Origin: CAZIVO01 sp964542765
Lineage (GTDB): Bacteria > Planctomycetota > UBA1135 > UBA2386
NCBI GenBank assembly: GCA_964542765.1
Contig: CAZIVO010000049.1
Location: forward strand, 1 to 24,577
Direction: 5' to 3'
Length of the DNA: 24,577 nucleotides
Positions 14,677-21,843 of this stretch are shown in pieces. Positions within the stretch are counted from its first letter, which is position 1, and every line of letters starts with the position of its first letter. The notes under the pieces were generated by a model that had not been told where the DNA came from, did not search any database, and saw only the letters and a program-made list of their open reading frames with translations. A program made the translations under genes and the position numbers.

Positions 14677-15987
14677 TCACTCCTTGTCGGAGGTCTCCAG
14701 GAAGCGCGCCAGGCGATGCAGATCGCCGCCGACCTCGATCCGCCGCACCGTCGTCACCAGGGTCTGCGGATCGACCAGTTCGGAGAAGGGGACATAGTAA
14801 AGTTCGAGCTGACCGCGCACCGACACCATGACCCCGTTCAAACGTTCCTCGACCAGAGCGCGGTAGGCCCCCACGCCAAGCTGACTGCCTAGCATCACGT
14901 CGAATGCATGCGGCTTGGCACAGCGCGCCTCGTAGCCGAGTTGCACCGGGCGCACCTTCATCTCCTCGCCGGTCGCTTCCTCGTAAGCATCCGATACGAG
15001 ACCGGCGAACATGCGCCCCACCTCGACGGCCGCCACCCGCAGGTGGCCATGCTCATCGCGTGGAATGCCCTCGAGACTTTCCAGCGGCAGGAGTTCGGCC
15101 AGAGCTTCGGACAGAACCACCACCCCGAAGGGCTTTCCCTCCGCCTTGCGAGCGCGCATCAACCTGACGATGCGCTTGACGACCAGGGGAACGTCCATCA
15201 CCGAGCGCGTCCCTGACTCGCCCGTCTGCGGATCCTCGTACGGTTCGCTGGCCAGGTACTTGCCGGCGATGTCTTCGTGGCTGATCACCATGCTGGCCTC
15301 GCCAGCGATGGCCGCACCGTAGGCCAGCCAACCGGCACTGCGACCCATGGCCTCGACCACGAAGTACGAACGACACGCTTCGGCATCGTGCAAGAGGTTT
15401 GTGATCTCGGCGGCCAGGGTGTGGACCGTGGTGAAGTAGCCGAAGGTGAAGTCGATACCGGGATAATCGTTATCGATGGTCTTGGGCACGTGGACCACCG
15501 GGATCCTTCGACTCTCTTCGACAGCATGCTGCTGGTAGAGCAGGAGCTTGTTGGCCGTCTTGAGCGTGTCGTCCCCACCGATGGAAACCAGAGCCTCCAC
15601 ATCCAGCGAGGCGAGACCCTCGCAAACCGCCCGCAACGATGCGCAGCGGCCCTCGTCTTCGATGTGAGCAGCCTCGAGCACCTCCATGCCGGGATTGCGT
15701 CGCGAGGTTCCGATGACCACGCCCTGAGAGTTCCGCGATCGATTGAGGAAAGAGTGATCGACGACGATGTAGTCCTCACCCTCTCGCAGGGGGCGATCGG
15801 AGCTGTAATCGGCAAGGTTGGCGTAGCCATTGAAGATGCCGATGACCTCGATCCCGTTGCGCAGGAAGGAGATCGCAGCCGTCGAGATGACGGCGTTGGC
15901 GGCGGGCGCCGGCCCGCCGGCAAAAACGATGGCGACGCGGCGAAAACCGTGGTCGGGGCCATCGGGCAAGGAGAGTGCGTCGATCAT
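14677..15987 (-). CDS. 6-phosphofructokinase, PPi-dependent type
   Basis: Phosphofructokinase of 436 residues converting fructose 6-phosphate to fructose 1,6-bisphosphate. Family motifs are FAGGPAPAANAVIS (22-35), SIGGDDTLKTAN (135-146), VPKTIDNDYPG (167-177, catalytic base D172) and VVEAMGRSAGWLAYGAA (210-226). The residues that separate donor types are those of pyrophosphate enzymes: D140 in GGDD where ATP enzymes have GGDG, and K169 in PKTIDND where ATP enzymes have PGTIDND. PPi is therefore the likely phosphate donor and the reaction probably reversible. The ATG at 15987 has AGGGGG close upstream. The gene lies 33 bp downstream of the glycosyltransferase on the same strand and may share its transcript. 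No other glycolytic gene is nearby. Confidence 0.92.
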   Translation of the reverse strand: MIDALSLPDGPDHGFRRVAIVFAGGPAPAANAVISTAAISFLRNGIEVIGIFNGYANLADYSSDRPLREGEDYIVVDHSFLNRSRNSQGVVIGTSRRNPGMEVLEAAHIEDEGRCASLRAVCEGLASLDVEALVSIGGDDTLKTANKLLLYQQHAVEESRRIPVVHVPKTIDNDYPGIDFTFGYFTTVHTLAAEITNLLHDAEACRSYFVVEAMGRSAGWLAYGAAIAGEASMVISHEDIAGKYLASEPYEDPQTGESGTRSVMDVPLVVKRIVRLMRARKAEGKPFGVVVLSEALAELLPLESLEGIPRDEHGHLRVAAVEVGRMFAGLVSDAYEEATGEEMKVRPVQLGYEARCAKPHAFDVMLGSQLGVGAYRALVEERLNGVMVSVRGQLELYYVPFSELVDPQTLVTTVRRIEVGGDLHRLARFLETSDKE

Positions 15988-16020
15988 CTGCCCCCTGTTA
16001 GACCGCCGGGCGCCAGCTTT

Positions 16021-17118
16021 TCAAGGGCCATGCAGGGCAGACTCGTAGATCGCCAGATATCGGTCCAGACATTCCCGGAGCGGGAACTCTTCCTCGCACC
16101 GCCGACGGTTCGCCATTCCCAGGCGACGGCGCAGTGCCGGATCGGCAAGGGCCGCATCGAGTATCCTCGCCAGACCATCGGCATCCTCGGGCGCGGCGAT
16201 CCATTCCCGGTTCTGCGGCGACAGCATGGAGCGAACATCACCAACATCGGTGGCTACCACGGCAAGCCCGCAAGCCATGGCCTCGAGGACCACCAGCGGC
16301 ATCTGCTCGGTCCGTGACGACAGGGCGAACAGGTCCATGTCGCCATAGACCGTCGCCGTATCGGCGACCGAACCGGCGAAGGTGACTCTCGAGGTGATCC
16401 CCAGTTCATCGGCCAGCGCCCGGACCGACTCGCGGTCCGGCCCATCGCCGATCAGGAGCAGGCGCGCACCTTCACGGGATTTCATCCGGGCGAAGGCAGC
16501 GAGCAGCAAGGACTGGTTCTTCTCGGGTCGCAGGGCCGAGACGCAACCGATCACCGGTTCATCGCCAGCACCGCGTTCGGTCGGCGTGAAACGCGCCAGA
16601 TCGATGCCGTTGGGCAGGTAGTGCAGGCGCCCGGCGGGTTGCTTCCAGCAGCGGCGCGCCAGCTCTTGCAACCGCAAGGACGGTACCACCACCGCATGTG
16701 CACGGCGTAAAAGCCAGCGTCTCGCCCAGTTGCGCCGCCACAAGAGACCCTCGAACTCTTCGGGCCCGAAACCCTCTTCATGGTGAACGACCGCGCGCAT
16801 ACCGGCATGTCCGGCACCCAGCAGGGATTCGATGGCGCCCCAGTTGTAGGTCAGGAGGAGATCGGGCGAGAGTTCCTCGATCCGCTGCCCCATCGCACGG
16901 CCCATGGCGCGAAAACCTCGCGCCGAGGGTGGCTCCAGCAGGTCGATGCGAGCATCGCCGGGCAGGCGATCGGCACAGCCGGTGCGACCATCCATGGCGA
17001 TGATGGTATGGCGGGTGTCACGCGGCAGGGCCTCGATGATCTGCACGGTGCGCAGCTGCGGACCGCCGACATCGAAGGTCGAAAAGACATGCAGCCAGTG
17101 TCGATCGGCGGGGCTCAT
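16021..17118 (-). CDS. GT4-family glycosyltransferase
   Basis: GT-B fold glycosyltransferase of 365 residues, retaining type, using a nucleotide-sugar donor. The N-terminal acceptor domain begins HWLHVFSTFDVGGPQLRT (7-24), with the glycine-rich GGPQ loop of the family. The donor domain shows YLPNGIDLARFTP (167-179), VSALRPEKNQSLLLAAF (193-209, with R197 and K200 for phosphate binding), LLIGDGPDRESV (221-232) and the ExxxxxxxE motif E271-E279 in TEQMPLVVLEAMACGLAVVATDVG. Sugar and acceptor are unknown. Its ATG overlaps the stop of the upstream oxidoreductase-SDR fusion as ATGA, so the two are translationally coupled, which suggests that the fusion makes or prepares a substrate for this transferase. 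No transmembrane segment is seen, so the enzyme is cytosolic or peripheral. Confidence 0.92.
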   Translation of the reverse strand: MSPADRHWLHVFSTFDVGGPQLRTVQIIEALPRDTRHTIIAMDGRTGCADRLPGDARIDLLEPPSARGFRAMGRAMGQRIEELSPDLLLTYNWGAIESLLGAGHAGMRAVVHHEEGFGPEEFEGLLWRRNWARRWLLRRAHAVVVPSLRLQELARRCWKQPAGRLHYLPNGIDLARFTPTERGAGDEPVIGCVSALRPEKNQSLLLAAFARMKSREGARLLLIGDGPDRESVRALADELGITSRVTFAGSVADTATVYGDMDLFALSSRTEQMPLVVLEAMACGLAVVATDVGDVRSMLSPQNREWIAAPEDADGLARILDAALADPALRRRLGMANRRRCEEEFPLRECLDRYLAIYESALHGP

Positions 17119-19280
17119 CTCGATGAATCGGGGCGATGGGATCGCAACGCCTCTTCGAACACGGCTTCGGGATCAGCTTGTGGCGTCCAGCCGAGATCGG
17201 CGACAGCGTCGCTGCAATCGAGCGGCGCGAAGAAACCCCGGGACTTGAAATCCCGCCAGGAAGGGAAGGGAGCGCCGCGTCGCGCCGCGCACTTGACCAG
17301 CCACTTGCCCACCTCGATCACCCAGATCAGGGCGATCGGCTGCGGGCGATAACGAAGATCGCGGCCGGTCGCCGCCGCCAGGCGAGCGACGTATGCGTCG
17401 GCCGTCGGCCGCACCGGACCGGCGAGATTGTAGGCCTTGCCCGCTGCCGCCGGAGACGACAGGGCAGCGACGATCGCGTCGGCGACATCGCTCGCCAGCA
17501 CCAGCGGCAGTGGCCGGCGCATGCCCCAACCGATGCACTGGTTGTCGCGCACCCACAGACCGATACCACTGTGATTGAGCATGCCGCCATCGCCGACGAC
17601 GATCGCCGGTCGCAAGACCACCGTCGTCAGTCCGCTGTCGGCGGCGATCCGGGCCAGTTCGAGTTCGGCAGCGATCTTGCCGCGTGCATAGGCGGCCCGG
17701 CCGGCGGGCCTTGGATCGGGCGGATGACTGCCATCGACCTTCTTGTGGCCGCCGAGATAAAGGGCGGCGGTGGTGCTCACGAAGACCAGGCGCTGCACAC
17801 CGGCGTCGACGCAGGCACGGGCGACCGTCTCGATGCCGGCGCGCATCGATGCCTGCGGGTCCTCGCCCGCGCAGGTCGCCATGTGAACGACATGGGTCAC
17901 ACCGGCGATCGCACTGCCGACGGCCCTGGCATCGCGGGCATCGCCGACGAACAAGCGCAGCTTCTCATCGGCGCGCATGGCATCGGGAAGCTTGTCGGGA
18001 CGACGGACCAGCAGGGTCACCGGCTGACCGGCGTCCTGCAGGGCCTGCACGAGGTGGCGTCCCAGGAAACCTGTGCCGCCGGTCACCAGCACCTCGCCCT
18101 CGCGCGCCGGCCCGGGCTCGGGCAAAGGGCGCGGCTCGCGTTCGTCCTGTCGTGCCCCGGCAGCGGTCGCCGCCATCTCGCAGGCCGACAGAACTGCAAC
18201 GGCGGCCTCGGCGCCTTGCGCCGGGGACTGTCCGTGGCGAAGGGCCTGGTGGAAGGCCTCGATACTGGCCCCCATGCCTTGCAGGAAAGGATCGGGCAGC
18301 TTGCTGAAACCGAACAGACCGGCCACCCACCGGCCCGCCGAAGCAAGGCCCTGAACGATCAGTCCAAAGCCACCGGCAATGCCATTCCAGGCGGTGTCCC
18401 AGAACTCGAGCCAGCGGGTCTTGCGCAATCTCTGGTAGGTGCCTCGCTGCAGGTCGATGCGCACCGCGCCATCGCTGCCGATCACCTGCAGGGTGGTCTC
18501 GAGCATGTCGCGGCCGAAGGCGCAAAAGAGCTGCGCGGTGCCGCGCTGGCAACGAAGAGCCAGGTGCCAGGTATCGAAGAAGCGTGCGCCGTTGGGCAGG
18601 GTCCGGGCCTCGCCGACCTGCGCATCGACGCCTTCGGCCGGACCGAGCAGTTGCATCACCACCGAAAGGGGATGCACGACCTGTTCGAGCAGGATATTGG
18701 CCTCGCTCGCGAACATGAAGTGCGAGACATCGCCGCTATCGAGCTGTCGCAGCGGCACGTGATGGACGGCACCAACATGTTCGATCCGCCCCAGCCTTCC
18801 CTTGTGCAGATCATCTTCGAGGCGCTGCACAAGGGGGTGGAAGGTCATGTTGTGATTGACACCCAGGCACAGGTTCTTTGCGGCGGCCAGTTCTCCCAGG
18901 GCGCGAGCGCTCGCCGCGCGCAGGGCCATCGGCTTCTCGACCAGGACATGCACCCCGGCCTCGAGCAGCCGTCGCGTCACCTCTTCGTGCGCGCCCGGCG
19001 GCACCAGAACATGGGCGGCCTCGAAACCACCGGTCTCGATCAACTCGTCGAGGCTGGTGTGGACGCGTTCGATCTTGCAAGACCGGGCCAGGGCTTCGGC
19101 GCGAACCGCATCGGTATCGCACAGGGCCACCACCTCGGCGTCTTCGCAGTATGCGAGCACGCGCAGATGGACGGCAGCGATGAAGCCTGCTCCGATCAGG
19201 GCGACGCGCGTCGGCGCAGCGCCGTCGTTCACGGCTCCTGCCCGCTCCTCCTCGCCAGCGATCCGCCCCACCTCGGTCAT
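17115..19280 (-). CDS. fusion of Gfo/Idh/MocA oxidoreductase and NAD-dependent epimerase/SDR
   Basis: Two-enzyme polypeptide of 721 residues. The N-terminal half (about 22-375) is Gfo/Idh/MocA: RVALIGAGFIAAVHL (25-39) for NAD(P), EKP with catalytic K116, and VVHPLSVVMQLLG (201-213). A Pro/Arg/Glu-rich linker (about 376-395) joins it to an extended SDR/epimerase half: VLVTGGTGFLGRHL (397-410), VFVSTTAALYLGG with S502, the catalytic pair Y531 and K535 in YARGK, and LRPAIVVGDGG. Both halves keep their catalytic residues. Hydrophobic stretches within the first half (about 290-325, rich in Trp and Gly) and near the end (about 650-662, ALIWVIEVGKWLV) may attach it to the membrane. Upstream open sequence exists, but the ATG at 19280 is the first plausible start; AAGGAGG lies 13 bases before it. 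It overlaps the glycosyltransferase by 4 bp. A sugar-nucleotide or lipid-linked substrate is possible but unproven. Confidence 0.88.
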   Translation of the reverse strand: MTEVGRIAGEEERAGAVNDGAAPTRVALIGAGFIAAVHLRVLAYCEDAEVVALCDTDAVRAEALARSCKIERVHTSLDELIETGGFEAAHVLVPPGAHEEVTRRLLEAGVHVLVEKPMALRAASARALGELAAAKNLCLGVNHNMTFHPLVQRLEDDLHKGRLGRIEHVGAVHHVPLRQLDSGDVSHFMFASEANILLEQVVHPLSVVMQLLGPAEGVDAQVGEARTLPNGARFFDTWHLALRCQRGTAQLFCAFGRDMLETTLQVIGSDGAVRIDLQRGTYQRLRKTRWLEFWDTAWNGIAGGFGLIVQGLASAGRWVAGLFGFSKLPDPFLQGMGASIEAFHQALRHGQSPAQGAEAAVAVLSACEMAATAAGARQDEREPRPLPEPGPAREGEVLVTGGTGFLGRHLVQALQDAGQPVTLLVRRPDKLPDAMRADEKLRLFVGDARDARAVGSAIAGVTHVVHMATCAGEDPQASMRAGIETVARACVDAGVQRLVFVSTTAALYLGGHKKVDGSHPPDPRPAGRAAYARGKIAAELELARIAADSGLTTVVLRPAIVVGDGGMLNHSGIGLWVRDNQCIGWGMRRPLPLVLASDVADAIVAALSSPAAAGKAYNLAGPVRPTADAYVARLAAATGRDLRYRPQPIALIWVIEVGKWLVKCAARRGAPFPSWRDFKSRGFFAPLDCSDAVADLGWTPQADPEAVFEEALRSHRPDSSR

Positions 19281-19477
19281 CCCGATGAACCTGCCTCCTT
19301 CATGATCACGATCCGGGTGGTTCCATGATGACAGGGTCTGCAGTCTCGATCGATGATTCTCGCCACCGAATCCCGACTCGCGCACCGAGAACGGGAATAC
19401 TCGAAGATCTCGCGCCAGCCTTTATGCTCTCCCGCCCTTCTTCGTCCGCCCTTTCACTCGCCATCCCGTCCGACTCC
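19281..19477. other. 197-bp divergent intergenic region
   Basis: It separates the minus-strand oxidoreductase-SDR fusion from the plus-strand peptidase and must hold both promoters unless these lie inside the genes. I see a TATGCT (19423-19428) that could be a -10 for the peptidase, without a matching -35, and nothing comparable for the other direction. No operator-like repeat stood out. Confidence 0.4.
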
Positions 19478-21631
19478 ATGATTCGCTCCACCCTCACCCT
19501 TGTCCCCTGCCTGTTTCTTTCGGCTTTCCTGGCCGCGCAGGAGAAGCCTCCCCTGACCCTGGAGATGGCCGTGGGCCCGGCCTCGCCCCTGGCGCCCCGG
19601 CTGCCGCCGGTGCAATGGGTTCCCGGCACGCACCACCTGAGCATCGCCGAGCGGGGTTTGAGCGGGCCGAAGGTCTCCCTCCGCTTCGCTGATGGCGGTT
19701 CGGACGCCGCCTTCGCCGCCAAGCAGTTGCGCGACGCCCTGGCTGCGGGCGGCATGAAAGGGGTGCCGGCCGAGGGCTTGCCACGTTTCACCTGGCTCGA
19801 TGCCGGGCGGGTCCGGGTGCTCTCGCCGCGCGCCATCTACCACTGGAAGATCGGCGACGAGAAGGCCTCGCTGGCCCTGTCCCTTCCCGAGGGTGCTTCG
19901 GCAACGACCTTCACCGATGGAGACGCCCGCGGCGCCTGTCTGGTCAAGCACCAGTTGACCATCCTGTCGTCGGGCAAGGCGCCTTCGACCCTCACCGAGG
20001 ACGGCGATACCGACATCGTCTATGGCGGCGCCGCGCACCGCGCCGAGTTCGGCATCAAGGATGGCCTGTGGTGGGACCCGACCGGACGCTGGCTGGCCTT
20101 CTCACGGGAGGACCAGCGGCCGATCGACAAGTATCCCTACGCGGACCACACCAAGTTGCCGCCGCAAAACCTGCATGGTCGCTACCCGATGGCGGGCCGG
20201 GTGCACTCCAGGGTCACCATCGGCGTCCATGACACTCGCGAGAACAAGACCATCTATCTCGAGCACGATCCCGAGCTCGATCTCTACTGGACCAACGTCA
20301 CCTTCTCGCCCGATGGCACCAAGGTCCACGTCGCCCTGGTCAACCGGGCTCAGAACCACGTGGATCTGGTGCGCTTCGACAGTCTCACCGGCGCGCGCGA
20401 AGCGACCTTGATCGTCGAGGACGATCCGCAATGGACCGAGCCCGAGCATGGACCGATCTTCTTGCCCGACGGCGGCGGTCGTTTCCTGTGGTTCTCGCCC
20501 AAGAGAGGCTTCCACCACCTCTGGTTGCACGCCGCCGACGGCAAGAAGCTGCGCAAGGTCACTGCCGGTAAGCGCGACATCGCAAAATTCCTGGGTTTCG
20601 CCAAGGAAGGCACGCAAGCCCTGGTGATGGCCTCGGACAAGGACCCGCGGCAGATGCACCTTTGGGCGGTCGACCTCGAGAACAAGGGCATGCGCCAGAT
20701 CACCTCGGCACCGGGCTGGCATGCTTGCGCGATGACCGACGATGGCGCCTTCGTCCTCGATGTCTTCTCGAGCCTGTCGCAACCTCCACGGATCGATCTG
20801 GTCGCCTGTGCCGATGGTGAGACCAGGACCATCCTCGCCACCGCCATGCCGAAGGTCGAACTCGGCGAGCAGAAGTTCTTCACGGTCAAGACCGAAGACG
20901 GCACCCCCTTGTATGGCCACGTCATCCTGCCGCCTGGTCACGACCCGAAGAAAACATACCCCCTCTTGCACTACGTCTATGGTGGTCCGCACAGCCAGCT
21001 GGTTCGCAATTCCTGGCTCGGCGGCGCCCAGGCGTGGCTTTACTTCATGGCCGGCAAGGGCTTCGTCGTCAGCCGCCTCGACGGCCACGGCACCAACAAT
21101 CGCGGCATCGAGTTCTCGCAGAAGATCCATCGCCAGATGGGCGTACTCGAGACGCGAGATCAGCTGCACGCCATCGAGCATGTCAAGAAGATCGCCTCGA
21201 TCGATCCGGCGCGCATCGGCGTGCACGGCTGGAGTTATGGCGGCTACATGACACTCAACCTGATGTTGCGCGCGCCCGAGGTCTTCGCCTGCGGTGTCAG
21301 CGGCGCGCCGGTGACCGATTGGGCACAATACGAGACCGGCTACACCGAGCGTTACATGGACACGCCGGCCGAAAATCCCGAAGGCTATGCCGACTCGAGC
21401 ATGTTGCCGCGGGCCGCTGCTCTGAAGGGTCGGCTCTTGATCGTGCACGGCACCGACGACAAGACGGTGATGTGGTCACATTCGCTGGCCTTCGTCGATC
21501 GCTGCATCGATGCCGGGGTGCTCATCGACTACATGCCCTATCCCATGCAAAAACATGGTCTTCGGGGCAAGGACCGCCTGCATCTCTATCGCCTGATGAC
21601 GCGTTTCTTCGGCGAACATCTCGATCGCTGA
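19478..21631 (+). CDS. exported S9 family peptidase, dipeptidyl peptidase IV type
   Basis: Serine peptidase of 717 residues that removes N-terminal dipeptides or cleaves prolyl bonds in peptides outside the cytoplasm. Residues 1-20 are a signal peptide (MIRSTLTLVPCLFLSAFLAA-QE). The middle part is the DPP IV-type beta-propeller (about 110-460), including GLWWDPTGRWLAFSREDQRPIDKYPYAD (196-223), which aligns with the DPP IV substrate-gating Asp/Glu region. The C-terminal alpha/beta-hydrolase domain has YVYGGPHSQ (499-507), LDGHGTNNRG (534-543), nucleophile S586 in GWSYGGYM, D660 in HGTDDKTV and H693 in KHGLRG, so the triad is complete. Upstream in-frame ATGs exist (for instance 19424), but only 19478 puts the signal peptide at the N-terminus. 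It likely feeds on protein from outside or turns over surface peptides. Confidence 0.94.
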   Translation: MIRSTLTLVPCLFLSAFLAAQEKPPLTLEMAVGPASPLAPRLPPVQWVPGTHHLSIAERGLSGPKVSLRFADGGSDAAFAAKQLRDALAAGGMKGVPAEGLPRFTWLDAGRVRVLSPRAIYHWKIGDEKASLALSLPEGASATTFTDGDARGACLVKHQLTILSSGKAPSTLTEDGDTDIVYGGAAHRAEFGIKDGLWWDPTGRWLAFSREDQRPIDKYPYADHTKLPPQNLHGRYPMAGRVHSRVTIGVHDTRENKTIYLEHDPELDLYWTNVTFSPDGTKVHVALVNRAQNHVDLVRFDSLTGAREATLIVEDDPQWTEPEHGPIFLPDGGGRFLWFSPKRGFHHLWLHAADGKKLRKVTAGKRDIAKFLGFAKEGTQALVMASDKDPRQMHLWAVDLENKGMRQITSAPGWHACAMTDDGAFVLDVFSSLSQPPRIDLVACADGETRTILATAMPKVELGEQKFFTVKTEDGTPLYGHVILPPGHDPKKTYPLLHYVYGGPHSQLVRNSWLGGAQAWLYFMAGKGFVVSRLDGHGTNNRGIEFSQKIHRQMGVLETRDQLHAIEHVKKIASIDPARIGVHGWSYGGYMTLNLMLRAPEVFACGVSGAPVTDWAQYETGYTERYMDTPAENPEGYADSSMLPRAAALKGRLLIVHGTDDKTVMWSHSLAFVDRCIDAGVLIDYMPYPMQKHGLRGKDRLHLYRLMTRFFGEHLDR

Positions 21632-21705
21632 AATCACCCTGTCATGGTCCTTGTGGCCATTGCGAAATCGCCAGCCATCCCACATCGGGATCGCCAGAAT
21701 CGCGA

Positions 21706-21724
21706 CTGTCGAAAAATCCGACAG
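21706..21724. repeat. inverted repeat upstream of the hybrid kinase
   Basis: CTGTCG (21706-21711) and CGACAG (21719-21724) form a perfect 6-bp dyad around AAAAATC, in the 212-bp gap between the peptidase and the kinase. There is no T-run after it, so a Rho-independent terminator is unlikely. It may be an operator or chance. The rest of the gap (21632-21843) shows no gene or clear promoter. Confidence 0.25.
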
Positions 21725-21843
21725 AACGGCGCCGAAGAGGCCGAAAGGATCACAAGAATCAGGCGTGCCAGGGCCGATAGATGAGCCAGGAGAGCCGTGC
21801 CACGCCGGTGCGGTTCGGCCCACGCAATCGGCAGGCAAGGCAG

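Noticed and set aside
17136..19328. 730-codon open frame on the plus strand opposite the oxidoreductase-SDR fusion
   Set aside because: The minus-strand frame has both catalytic motif sets intact, and the plus frame has no recognisable motif. Long antisense frames are common at this base composition.
20102..21448. 448-codon minus-strand frame opposite the S9 peptidase
   Set aside because: Antisense shadow of a peptidase with a complete catalytic triad.
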